Shown: positions 1-9,406 of the stretch, one piece after another
How the letters are laid out: each line of letters opens with the position of its first letter
Position numbering within the stretch: the stretch's first letter is position 1
Assembly (NCBI GenBank): GCA_011947345.1
Contig: JAAVTG010000408.1
Location: forward strand, 24,812-88,811
Direction of reading: 5' to 3'
Origin: Phytophthora quininea
Taxonomy: Eukaryota; Oomycota; Peronosporomycetes; Peronosporales; Peronosporaceae
DNA: 64,000 nt
Notes under the pieces: generated by a model
Database searches by the model: none
The model's input: only the letters and a program-made list of their open reading frames with translations
What the model was told of the DNA's origin: nothing
Position numbers and translations under genes: made by a program

Positions 1-552
1 AGTCTTGGGCACGAAGACTACTTAACCAATACTAAAGTTATACACTACACAAACTCTCTTTGTCCTCTGTTCTTTGAAAGGCCCAGGACTCGGGCCTTAA
101 AGGGTCTCTTTGTTTAACTCCTAGCCCAGACCCAAGGTTAGCACGCGCACCAGTCCCCGAGAGGACAGCAACCCACACAGTATCGGCTTTTCAGCCCAGA
201 ACACTATGCAAGTCACTCTTAGGAAGACACCACGGAAAACCCCCATATTGACTGGGAGTTCCCGGATTATGGGGGCTTGTCACCACCCTGAGACTTATGA
301 GGCTCTATTCTGGGGAACGCTGCAAGTGGCCACCAGGAGCATGTTTCCCAGATTAACTCAGAATTTGTATGGTCCTTGGCTGGCGGCGCTCGGTCCAAGG
401 CTTAGCTTGGAGCCCGTTCACATCATTACTCCTCAGCGCCCAATCCCCTGTCCCCTGCTGGACAGGCAGTGAGAGTTCTCTCCACGCTCTCAGTTACTGC
501 CGTGCGACTTGCTGCGCATCACCATCCATCCACAATCCGTCACGCCATCTTT
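1..552. other. no recognisable gene; left flank
   Basis: Short open frames occur here but none resembles a known protein or has an ATG-led frame that continues into a domain. The homology of the M96-like gene to its downstream paralogue begins only at about 553, so its 5' part is missing or replaced here. A small GGCCC/GGGCC hairpin lies near 80-97. The sequence could be the end of a repeat element, but no terminal signature could be confirmed. Confidence 0.4.
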
Positions 553-683
553 GAAAACCGACCGGTGATGGGGGCCAGCGCTCGAGACGTCTTCGACGCC
601 TTCATCGACGTGGCTCAGAACGCGGAGATCGTCATCTCCGAGATATTCGGCAGCCTCACCATCCGCGAAAACAACGAAGTGGA
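553..683 (+). pseudogene. M96-like START-like protein, 5' fragment cut by an insertion
   Basis: The frame aligns with the middle of the M96-like gene at 8212-9300. Shared features are the sequence ending in F-G-S-[LI]-T-I-R-E and the pattern N-A-E-[IM]-[IV]-x-S-E-[IM]-F-G-S. The homology breaks at 683, exactly where an 11-12 bp duplicated sequence starts an insertion, and resumes in the same frame at 7640. Removing 684-7639 restores one continuous reading frame. The part upstream of residue ~180 of the paralogue is absent, so the gene was already truncated or was truncated separately. The family is abundant in oomycetes (annotated there as M96 mating-specific proteins); its molecular function is not established. 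Confidence 0.6.
672..683. repeat. target-site duplication, left copy
   Basis: CAACGAAGTGGA here is repeated exactly at 7639-7650. The base before it differs (A versus T), so the duplication is at most 12 bp; the first C could match by chance, leaving 11. Confidence 0.75.
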
Positions 684-908
684 GAAAATAAAAAAATGGG
701 CACACAAGTCTGACATTTGGACAAATGTGAGTTTGTCCGCTGCCAGTGACAGGGGCGCAGTGTCAGCCACTGTTGTGGCGCTCAGGGTTCGGTGTAGCAG
801 TTAGGCCTCTCAGGCTCATTTAAAAAGCGCGCGGAGAAGTCAAGGAGGAAGAGCAAGAATGGAGGGGCTGCGGCGGGCAACACGGATGGTGGGCCTGAGG
901 ACAAGGGG

Positions 909-1840
909 TTGGACGCAACTGTAAAGAAGGAGCTCGTCCAGGAGGCCACCACTGCGGCCAAGGGCATCTTGCCGTACAAGAAGCGTGAGCAGAAGAGGAA
1001 ACGTATCAAACCGTCCAACAATCTGTGCGGGTTTACACGCACGCGAAAACAACGGTATTCCGGTCACAAGAAGCCCTTCTACACGTCCTCCAGAGTGTAC
1101 AACGTCGGGAAGATGCAGTCCTTGTTCATGAGCAGCTTCCTGGAGTCCGTGAGGTGCTTGCTGCGAGACGTCAGTCGGTGCTTCAGCAGTCTGAAGCTCC
1201 ACGTGAACCTGGCGTGATTGTAATCGATGGAGATGACGAACCTCTATGGCCTGTAGACGTCGACAAGGTGGAGATTTCGCGCAACCCTGAGAAGATCCGG
1301 TTCCCTGATATTGGGGCTACGGACATGTGCAATTGCGCTTTTGACTGCTTCAGAGACGACTGCGTGAATGCCTGCACGGGCTACTACTGCACGGCAGCTA
1401 GTTGCCGTCGCAATGGCAAGTGCTCGAACAGCTTGCACGAGTGCAAGGACTTGGAGCTGACCGTTACAAAGACAAATGGAATCGGAGCCAAAGCGACAGC
1501 AGCGATTTACTCCGGACCAATCCTTGGCAACTACACAGGAGTGCTAACTACACACGATTTTGAGGCCGGCGAGGAGTAGACTTGTGAGTACGCAATGAAA
1601 CTACAGCAAAAGAGCAGCCGTCGCAAGACAGTCTACATTGATGCTACGACGTGCGGCGGCATGACACGCATGATGAGCCGCTTGTGTAATGCAGCTTGTC
1701 GTTTCGTGGAGTTGCGCAACCGCGCCAATGTGGTTGTAGTGGTGTGGCTAATCGCAGCATCAAAGAAAAAGAAGAGGTGACTGTGGACTATGTGGACCCT
1801 TGGTTCGACTGTCACTGAGGCGAGCCAAAGTGCCGCGGCT
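909..1840 (+). pseudogene. decayed SET-domain (histone-lysine methyltransferase-like) gene
   Basis: Around 1216-1580 the frame has a Cys-rich AWS/pre-SET-like block (C-N-C-x3-C, then several C-x4-C spacings) followed by a SET start (G-I-G-A-K-A, then G-P-I-L-G-N-Y-T-G). After a stop at 1579 another frame resumes with Y-I-D-A-T-x-C-G, R-M-M-S-R-L-C-N-A-x-C-R-F-V-E and, near 1760-1830, E-E-V-T-V-D-Y followed by a post-SET-like C-x-C block that also contains a stop. The family methylates histone lysines. The canonical N-H-S-C step reads S-R-L-C here, so activity is doubtful even without the stops. A basic Lys/Arg-rich stretch at 960-1060 may be its N-terminus. It is probably a captured or element-borne fragment. 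Confidence 0.6.
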
Positions 1841-1850
1841 AGGACAAAAA

Positions 1851-2088
1851 TCCGTGTATTCAGGGTGAAAATCAAACCACAGCAATGCAGTAGATGACAC
1901 CCGGTAACGATCAATACACGTCATGCACATGAGCAACGTCAAAATAAGTACCGCTTTTTGATATAAGGATTTTCCGTGTATTGGAGTTAATCGACATGTA
2001 TTTATCTGTCCAGGGATGCACCGTTCAACAGTAAAGCTTTAATCAGTGGCGTGAGCAACTCCAAAAACAATAAGTCCGTGTATTCTCG
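1851..2088 (+). repeat. repeated TCCGTGTATT 10-mer upstream of the MULE
   Basis: TCCGTGTATT occurs at 1851, 1973 and 2075, and again beyond the transposase at 3764. The copies at 2075 and 3764 extend to a shared TCCGTGTATTCTCG and bracket the transposase reading frames. All are in the same orientation, so they are not terminal inverted repeats. They may be sub-terminal motifs of the element. Confidence 0.45.
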
Positions 2089-2167
2089 GGTTAGTGCGTC
2101 GTAGGAAGCATTCCATACAACCACTTGCGCTCGAATATGTAGTAGTAGGCCCATGAGTACATCTGAT

Positions 2168-3664
2168 TCATTCTATGTCAAGGGCAAAACCGCTAGTACG
2201 GGGACGACCTGCTGGTACGCGAGGCTTGATGGATTGTGACGATCGCTGCCTCTTCTTAGAAGTCCCGCGGTATACCAACGTGGGTTTACCCACTTGCATA
2301 TCTGGACCGGATATGTTTAAGGCATGCAGTAAATGGATGCAACAGCCGAACTTGAAGAAGTAGCCACAGCCACAGCAGTGTTGAATAAGGTCCACCTTCC
2401 ACCCCGATTGCGGCTGACCCTTTCGCTCCATACGTGCGAGTTTAGGTTCATTTGAGCACACACCTCAATTGCCTCAACGGTTTTGTTGCGAGGTGCGTCC
2501 ACCATCTTCGGGGTAGGAAACGAGAAAACATAGCGCCCGTGAGACGCCGCTTGAGTTTCATTAGGCGTCTCAACCACCAGTAAAACGTTTTGCTCGGCTA
2601 GTGGATTCGCTCGTACCTTCAACGCCTTGGGAACTTCAATATCAGTCTTAAACTTAAAATCGAAAGATTCGTTATGGCAACACGAAACCAATTGTTGCAA
2701 GAGAGTTCCCATTTTCAACTTTTGCCGTAACGTGTAGTCTCGCTTGGTGTTTTTGTTGAACTGCTCAACTGGACTATTAGTTGACGCAAACCCACGAGGT
2801 GTTTGAAAGCATTGCCACCTGACAAATTTGCCCTTCAACCATTGTTCGACAAAGTAGCCAGCAAACGCTTTCATTGCAGGTGGTGCTTTCCACTCAGCTA
2901 CTCGTGCTCGAACAAGTGTTGCGCATTCTTGCGGACTTCGACTAGAGTGCATGTCGTATATATCTCGAACAACCTTACTACCAAAGTAAGGTTCCATACT
3001 TTTGTCCGCTTTAGAACGTTAGATATCACGTGGAAGTAGCACATCAGAATCTTTAACGTATTGTCGGAACCGAATGTGTTCTGGATAGCATTGTATTGAG
3101 TCTCCTTGGCATCTCCCATAACGTAGTACACCTTCAAAGATTTCTGCATGATGCGAAAGTACACCAGGCGCAGCGCATTTAACTTCTCTGTGTACTGCGT
3201 TTCCAAACGCTAAGAAGTCACGAACAGAGCTACCAAATGAAATGATCGGCATCGATCTGACATTCCGCACACGAGTACAGGATATTCAACCTGTGCGACC
3301 TTAAATGCAGCATCCACATGAAACACAAACGAATCCACCAGCCGGTCCAGCCGCGAGAGTAGCTTTTTGACGTAACCCCAACGACAAACGGCTTTTCGTC
3401 GGAGCCGATGCCTACGTCAATATGCCCGTTATCATCTTTTCTCCAACCGAACGTAATTGCCGAGCTATCCGCTTCGCTTCCGTTGAACTCCAAAGTGTGT
3501 ATGTAGTCAGCGATCTCGTCCACAAAATCATTGTTCATCATTTTGGTCCTGCGAAAGTAGTTCGAGAAGTTTTGCACAACTTTTAACTCGGGACGATCTT
3601 CAATAGCGACCTGAAATTCTCGGCATAGGATTTCTGGTGCGCGCAGGTCGGAGACCTTGAGCAT
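2168..3664 (-). pseudogene. MULE-type DDE transposase, frameshifted
   Basis: Read from 3664 downward, the pieces form a Mutator-like transposase. There is an N-terminal region, then a block with F-H-V-D-A-A-F-K near 3300-3340 (first catalytic Asp and its context), Y-P-V-L-V-C-G-M-S-D, then V-M-G-D-A-K-E-T-Q near 3110 (second Asp) and M-C-Y-F-H-V-I (the C-x2-H motif) near 3040. The C-terminal part at 2317-2997 has S-P-V-E-Q-F-N-K, typical of the helical region after the catalytic core. At least three frame changes separate the blocks, so no intact protein is made as sequenced. It is encoded antisense to the interrupted gene. Confidence 0.75.
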
Positions 3665-4269
3665 CCATTTCGCGGATGTAAATCTTGTGGGCTTCTGTCA
3701 ACTTGTTCTACTTGGTATCCTTCTCCGGGTTGTTGTGCGTTCCACACTGGTTAGTTGTGAATTTCCGTGTATTCTCGCACTCCATAGCACGCCCGCGCCA
3801 CTGACACTTAGCCGTTCGAATATTGGCGACGAGCAGCTCAAAAGTTGGTAGCGTATTTTGTGCGGAGCTGCTACGGTGCAAACCGAGCACCGAACCGTGT
3901 GGCTGGCCCCTTCTTGAGCTGCTTAAACTTTGTCAACGCAGCTTCGGTGGTAGCAGCATCCACATATTCGTGAACTATCGTCCACTCCAGCGCCATAGCC
4001 GACTGTCCTTGGAGTTGTCCCCGTGCAGATACCGAGCTCGCGCACAGGATATGATTCCGGCAGCCTTGTCTTCAGGGGGAGATCGCTAAATGGGCAGCAA
4101 GGATAGGCTGTAAAGTTGGTAGCACGGTCTTTGGATTGGCTATAACACATGTACAATGTCCATAACTCAGCTGCTCCGTGTACATGTACCAGTCACGTTG
4201 TCAGGTTGTCAGTTGCGATGTCTGGCAAGGCCAATCACTGAATTGACTTGGGAAATCGTTCTACCTGTG

Positions 4270-4462
4270 CGTCACCACCACGGGCGACGTGTGGAACAGG
4301 TCGGCCTGGTCGAACAGCGACGTGCGGTACGTGAGCGAGATCTGCTTGAGGCGCTCCACGGTCTCGTCGGGCAGCGCCGACAGCAGCCGGCGCGTGTCAG
4401 TGATGAGCGTGTTGCCGTGCTTGGGGTCGTCCTCGGGCGGCGCCGCCTGGTTGTCTCGTTCT
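4270..4462 (-). pseudogene. TauD/TfdA-like dioxygenase fragment (N-terminal side)
   Basis: On the minus strand from 4462 the frame reads continuously through G-N-T-L-I-T-D-T-R-R and L-P-D-E-T-V-E-R-L to F-D-Q-A-D-L-F-H. This resembles the part of TauD-family hydroxylases around the G-x-T region. GC content and codon bias match host genes rather than the AT-richer transposon sequence around it. The remaining gene is not on this strand; the C-terminal part lies in the opposite orientation at 4703-4981. The HxD metal site cannot be seen in either piece. Probably a captured host fragment. Confidence 0.45.
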
Positions 4463-4702
4463 AAGCTGGTGTTAGAGATTGAATAGACGAAGGATGGTCC
4501 ATACTAGAGCTGTTGGGACTGCACGTCATGTACGCTGACCCAGCCATTGAAATATAAGCTATCCTTTGAAGAACGAGTCGCATGAATTACTAGTGCAAGA
4601 CGAACGACAGCATTTTTAAAGTTACTTTCATTTTTCAGCCACACTTCCTAGCGACAACTATCAAACGCTGACACCCTCAGTTGAAGTGGATGCGACGCAT
4701 GT

Positions 4703-4981
4703 GTCCCGATGACGGGCGAGTTGGCGCTGCGGTATCACGAGCCGTGGGGGCCTGAGCTCACCAAGATGCACCCGACGTACGTGTCGTCGGTGGGCTACGA
4801 CCCAAAGTCGAACCAGAAGGACGAGGCCGCCGAGTTCGTGACGGAGACGCTGCAGCGCCGACTGTACTCGGAGGAGTTCTGCCACTGGCGCCAGTGGGTC
4901 AAGGGCGAGTTCGTGGTCATGGACAACATCTCGCAGCTGCACGCGCGCACGAAGCTGGGCATGGGCGGCCACAACTTTTGA
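4703..4981 (+). pseudogene. TauD/TfdA-like dioxygenase fragment (C-terminal side)
   Basis: The frame runs to a stop at 4981 and contains W-x-K-G-E-F-V-V-M-D-N followed by Q-L-H-A-R-T. This corresponds to the W-x2-G-D-[LV]-x2-W-D-N-x3-L-H-x2 block of taurine-dioxygenase-type Fe(II)/2-oxoglutarate enzymes, which carries the distal His. It ends a few residues later without the usual 2-oxoglutarate-binding Arg region. With the minus-strand piece at 4270-4462 it appears to be one gene broken by an inversion or by separate captures. Confidence 0.55.
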
Positions 4982-5812
4982 AAGACATCTGATTGGACAA
5001 AATTTTGACCTTTTTTGCTTCAGAGTTCGATACGCAAGACGCGGCGCTGCTGCAGGAGTCGTCGCCGACAGCCGACCGCTGTGCGGCTTCAAGGCCGTCA
5101 TCGATGCTGAAAGGGCATGACAAGGAGGCCAAGACGAAGATGAAGGACCCCTATCGGTGGCACCCAAACCGACGGAGAGAAGGTATGAGGACCCGGCAGG
5201 GCAGGCGGAAGGCTGCTATTTTGTGACGTCATTGTTGACAAGCTGTTGCGCACGCTCAGGTACTGTTATCTTATGCAACAGATAGTACAATTGATTTACT
5301 AACTGCTGGGTATGGTACTACGATTTCTTACGCTTCCGTGACTTGAATGGCAGAGTTTGTGTGCGCGTGCTGCTCCCTTCTCGCTCAAGTCTCAATACTG
5401 TGCTAAGTTTTATCTGCTCTGCCCTGCGGGTCCTTTTGCTCGATTTTAATGTTAGCGTGTCGTAGCCCAGTTTGAATATCTCAACAGCACGTGCTTCGTC
5501 TCACAATTTTGGCATCGGTGCGCCGACTTTAGCCTCGATTCCGTTGGAGATATGACGCATCATCATCGCCCAATCTGACAGCAATGCTCTCTTCTTTGAT
5601 GTGTCTAGGTCATCTGGCAAAATACCATTACCCGAGCCTGCTATTACCAAACCACCACAGTAGCCACGCACCACGGGAATCTATGCTGGGAAAATCAAAG
5701 TGCTGAGGAAGTAAGTGGAATTTACCTCCCTAAGTATAGTAGCGTCGTGTTGCAGCTGACGCTGGCGTTGTCTGTTCCGTAGGTTTGTGGCGATGCAGCC
5801 CCACCTCAACCA
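4982..5812. other. no recognisable gene inside the insertion
   Basis: AT-richer sequence between the TauD fragment and the Crypton. Short open frames show no domain signature. It may include the Crypton 3' flank. Confidence 0.4.
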
Positions 5813-7290
5813 TCAATGATTTAATCTCCTTTCGAAGAAGATCTCTAGTAATGTTGCCAGCTGCAACGCCTTTTTCTCCAGTACGTATTCCATTCGTTTT
5901 TCCAACATTTCAGGGAGAGCATCGATTGACTGTTGCTGCTGGTCCAGTTTTTTTGTAGAGTTCGACGTGTGGAGGGATCCCTGTTGACCTCATCCACTGA
6001 GACTCGCCCTGCTCTAGTTTTTCGTGTAGCCCATTGAGGACACCGGTGCTGGTGAAGACGGATGTCGATAGTAGTGGATGATTCGGCGGAAGCTTTGCTG
6101 TAAAATATTGAGCATGATAAACCAAGGACGCGAGGCAAAGTTGCAAAATGTCTTTGTGGTTTGGCTCAACGGCGAGACCAGGGAACATGTTTTGCACGCT
6201 TGCAGTCACAACTCCGTCTGCTTTGTCACGGAAATGTGGCGGCAACACCGCGAAGCCGGACTCGTTCACGGGTAGGCCTGCTACCACGCGTCTTAGAAAT
6301 TGATCACCAGCCGCTTCATAGCGCAAATATCTGTCCTGCACGCCCCCAATAGACCAACCACAGCGTAAGCAGACGCTCACCATTGAGGGACCGCCAGTAC
6401 TTCCGCCGCATGCAAAGGTACCGACCCCTTTTCGCACAGAATGAGTGCCGTACCGTTCCGAGATGTCATCCTTTTAAGCAGTTGAGACAGCGCCTTGCTA
6501 AAGCGAAGTTTTTGATCGGAACCCGGAAGCAACTGACCAGGTGGCATGCAAGGGTTGCGTGCAAGATAGACTCCTTAGGCAGTAACCCAGCATGTTGACG
6601 GACTAAAAGGGTTGGCATAAATATGCCGAGGGTCAAGTGGCCCTGCACCCTCCTGATTGGTCTTTGTCTTGAAAAAATTGCTCCAACACTATCATCATTT
6701 GCCGAGAGATGTTGCGTCTGGAGATTCTGGACGGACACCGATCTGCACATTAAATTCCACTGAGTTGTTAGAAATAAATGAGAGAATCCACCGTCATTTC
6801 GAGTGAGTGTGGAGTTACACAATTCTTGGTAGAGTGAGTACGTAAGTGACTGCTTTCCCGAGGTTTTAGGAGAGCTGGTTTGATTATGGTCAGCTTCTAA
6901 TCGTTTCAAACCTGAGAACAACTGCTTCATGTATTCACCATGCTCCGCAGGTAGTGCAATTCTCTTTAATCTATAGAGGTCCTTAATTGCACTTCGATAT
7001 CCACTCAAAGTTACAGATCTGGCAATACTTCTTTTGTACACCAGAAATTTTTCAAAAAAGCCAGGGGTGAACTCCATGAGATCAATATCATCAGATTCGT
7101 CGAAAAATTGGCCGGTGTTTGAGTCTTCTTTGGAGAGCTCGTTCCTGATCCATCTCTTGATTACGTTAGTTTTGCCCGTGTACTTCTTCCTCGTTTCGGT
7201 AGAAATGCAGGCGTTACGTATCGCCTTAGCATCAGGTACTGGGGGAGCGGTTGCTAGACCTCTCGCTGTCTGCAAGCCTGTGTCGCCCAT
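5813..7290 (-). pseudogene. Crypton tyrosine recombinase, frameshifted
   Basis: The gene starts at the ATG at 7290. It begins with an N-terminal helical region (K-K-Y-T-G-K-T-N, then G-Y-R-S-A-I-K-D-L-Y) resembling a core-binding domain. Next comes a recombinase core with T-Q-W-N-L-M-C-R-S (conserved Arg). After a frame change it continues with K-T-K-T-N-Q-E-G and R-H-I-Y-A-N-P, and ends with F-A-C-G-G-S-T-G-G-P, C-L-R-x-G-W-S and D-R-Y-L-R-Y-E-A-A-G-D-Q, which holds the probable catalytic Tyr. A final helical tail follows a shift at a T7 run (5948-5954). There are about three frame changes and one in-frame stop (in the block read from ~6590), so it is inactive as sequenced. Cryptons move by tyrosine recombination and are known from fungi, oomycetes and animals. 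Confidence 0.8.
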
Positions 7291-7638
7291 GGCGGCCGGA
7301 GCTTGTAGCTGCTGAGAGAATGAATATGTGGAACTGACTCGGTAGCTCCAAGGTTTTGACCAATCACATGACGATCGTATCTTTGGTTGCTGCTCTTACG
7401 AATTCTCGAACTAATTCGATCCCATGGCCACTATACTAAAATGAACTCAAGGGGCCTGCCTACAGTACGTTTTGACAAAAACTCCATAGCCATATAAAAC
7501 TTACGAAAGCACGAGAATGTGTGCTGTTCCCGTCCGATACGCGCTCATCCGTAGCGACATGCGCCATTCATACATTTTATGCGCATTAAGGTATTCTTGG
7601 GTGAGGTTCCTTAACTTCGTGTATCTTTACCTGTTTCT

Positions 7639-7650
7639 CAACGAAGTGGA
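7639..7650. repeat. target-site duplication, right copy
   Basis: Exact copy of the sequence at 672-683. The coding frame of the interrupted gene resumes within it. Confidence 0.75.
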
Positions 7651-8095
7651 CGAGCGAGAGATCTCTCAGATGCGCCTCGTGACATCGACCTCGCAGGGTA
7701 CGATGGTCGAGTCCAATACCGTCATGTTCGCTGAGTTCGTCGAGGCGCAGAGCGACAAGGACGAGAGCTACGGCATCGTCGTCGCCGACTTTGTCGACTC
7801 GGATGAACTTTACCTGTACCGACCGCAGGAGCGAGTGCGTCGAGACACCACCACCGTCTTCATGATCCGCTCCTACGTCGACAGCACCGACAAGAACTCG
7901 GACGACAAGCAGCGGGTGGTGATGGGGTCGCGTTGGACTAGCACTAAGATCCACCACAGCGACTTGAATTTGTCGTCTGACGCCCTGCAAGAGATCGAGG
8001 AGAGCACCGTCTCATTCGGAGACACCATGAAGAAGTTCATCCAGCAGTGTCTCGGCAAGACTGGCATTCTGAGAGTGCAAAGGAGTGCTTTATAA
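7640..8095 (+). pseudogene. M96-like START-like protein, 3' part after the insertion
   Basis: From 7640 the frame continues the fragment that stops at 683. It reads I-S-Q-M-R-L, G-T-M-V-E-S-N-T-V-M-F, then a D-F-V-D-S-D-E-L-Y motif and E-R-V-R-R-D, ending at a stop at 8095. Each block matches the same order in the neighbouring copy (8212-9300). This C-terminal region is conserved across the oomycete family and resembles START-type lipid-binding folds, but a bound ligand is unknown. Together with 553-683 it represents about 195 residues of the C-terminal half. Confidence 0.6.
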
Positions 8096-8211
8096 ACCAC
8101 CATTCTTGACAGCTTTCTTTGGATTTGATCCATTACGCATCGCCGGATGTGCGTTTCGTAATCTGCGCCTAGAACCCCTAGGGCTCACTTCACAACAGGA
8201 AAGAGACAGTC

Positions 8212-9300
8212 ATGAACCAATCGGTCGTGGCCACGATGCAGCCCAAGAAGACGAAGACTGCATACAAGCTCCGCAAAGAGCGCAAGCGAGCGCTGACGGA
8301 CAAGGTCCAGCAGATGCAGAAGCAGTTAGACAAGCTCAAGTTTCAACTGCTGCTGGAGCAGGGGAGGTGGCCAAGTCCAATGCTCGCACGGAAGCAGTCA
8401 ACACAGTACTCCAGGAACTGATTCAGAAACAACACGTGGCGATTGCCAGTAGCCAGGCCCAACTCAATGGACATGCGGTGAGGAAACTGATGCTGACAGC
8501 GCTGTCAACACTACAGAGACAGCTAACGAACTTCGTGTCTGTAGCAACGCAGTTTGAACGCTCTGCATCCAGCACAGACCGTGATTTGCCTAGGGAAAGA
8601 CTTGACGGAGCGACAGCAAACACTGATGGGGATGAAACAGCGACAGCTCAGAGTTGCAGAGCAGTACCTGGTTGCAAGAAGCAGTGGACTCGACCCCAGA
8701 TCCACATACTGCCAAGAGGAACGCTTCGACCATCCTGGAGACGACTACTGCATTCTGCGCTTCGAGGTGATCCCTGTCCACGGTCCCTGTGCTAAGGCAG
8801 TCTTTGATGCAATCATCGGGTCGGTACTGAATGCCGAGATGATCCTGTCCGAGATGTTTGGGAGCATTACGATCCGTGAAGACACGGACTTTGACAACGA
8901 AGAGTTCTCGCAGATCCGGTTAGCGTCATTGACGTCGTCAGGGGCCACGATCGAGTCTAATACGGTGCTCTTCTCCAAGTTCGTGGCGGAAGAAGACGAC
9001 AACGGTAGAGGTTACGGCGTCATGACCGCAGACTTTGTGGATCATGACGAGCTCTATCCGTACCGTACTGGGGAACGCATTCGCCGAGACGCCACGTCCA
9101 TTGTGATGGTGCGCTCCCTTGACCGACCAGGGTCAGCCAGAAAGGGGCCTCAAGTCGTCGTTACTAGACACACCTGGCTGAAGATTCATCGCAAGGAGAT
9201 CAATATCTCCAATGACCCGGAACGAGAGCTGCAAGAGAGCTCTGTGTGCTACGGGAACACTGCGAAAAGATGCATTGACCAACAACTGGCGATGACATAG
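8212..9300 (+). CDS. M96-like protein: bZIP-like basic coiled coil plus START-like domain
   Basis: The ATG at 8212 is chosen because the next ~45 residues form a basic region and heptad pattern (K-L-R-K-E-R-K-R-A-L, then Q-Q-M-Q-K-Q-L-D-K-L) like a bZIP. The frame is lost at a G4 run (8361-8364), where G5 would continue into E-V-A-K-S-N-A-R. A second change between about 8550 and 8600 leads into the C-terminal domain. That domain contains L-D-P-R-S-T-Y, F-D-A-I-I-G-S-V-L-N-A-E, S-G-A-T-I-E-S-N-T-V-L-F, D-F-V-D-H-D-E-L-Y-P-Y and R-R-D-A-T. The layout suggests a DNA- or protein-binding N-terminus with a ligand-binding tail; function is unproven. It is the tandem partner of the insertion-split copy just upstream. 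Confidence 0.55.
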
Positions 9301-9406
9301 TTCTGCATTGCACTTACCGTAACTACCAAACATCTACTCCATCTCGACATCTTCATCGCCTTCAACTTCCTCACGAGGACGCTTCTTACCCGTCGTAGAA
9401 GTCTTA

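Larger units (their letters stand above)
684..7639. mobile_element. 6.96-kb composite transposon insertion
   Basis: This block interrupts an M96-like gene and is bracketed by a perfect 11-12 bp direct repeat. It holds a decayed SET-domain gene, a MULE transposase, two pieces of a TauD-like gene and a Crypton recombinase. MULEs make target duplications of about 8-11 bp and are known to capture host gene fragments, so a MULE carrying captured fragments with a nested Crypton is the simplest reading. I compared the two ends by eye and found no convincing terminal inverted repeat, so the outer element's class is inferred from content and duplication length only. Confidence 0.65.

Noticed and set aside
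206..472. 88-codon frame at the left edge
   Set aside because: No domain, no continuation and no homologue in the window; likely chance.
684..7639. LTR retrotransposon as the identity of the insertion
   Set aside because: No reverse transcriptase, integrase, protease or long terminal repeats seen; target duplication of 11-12 bp is too long for LTR elements.
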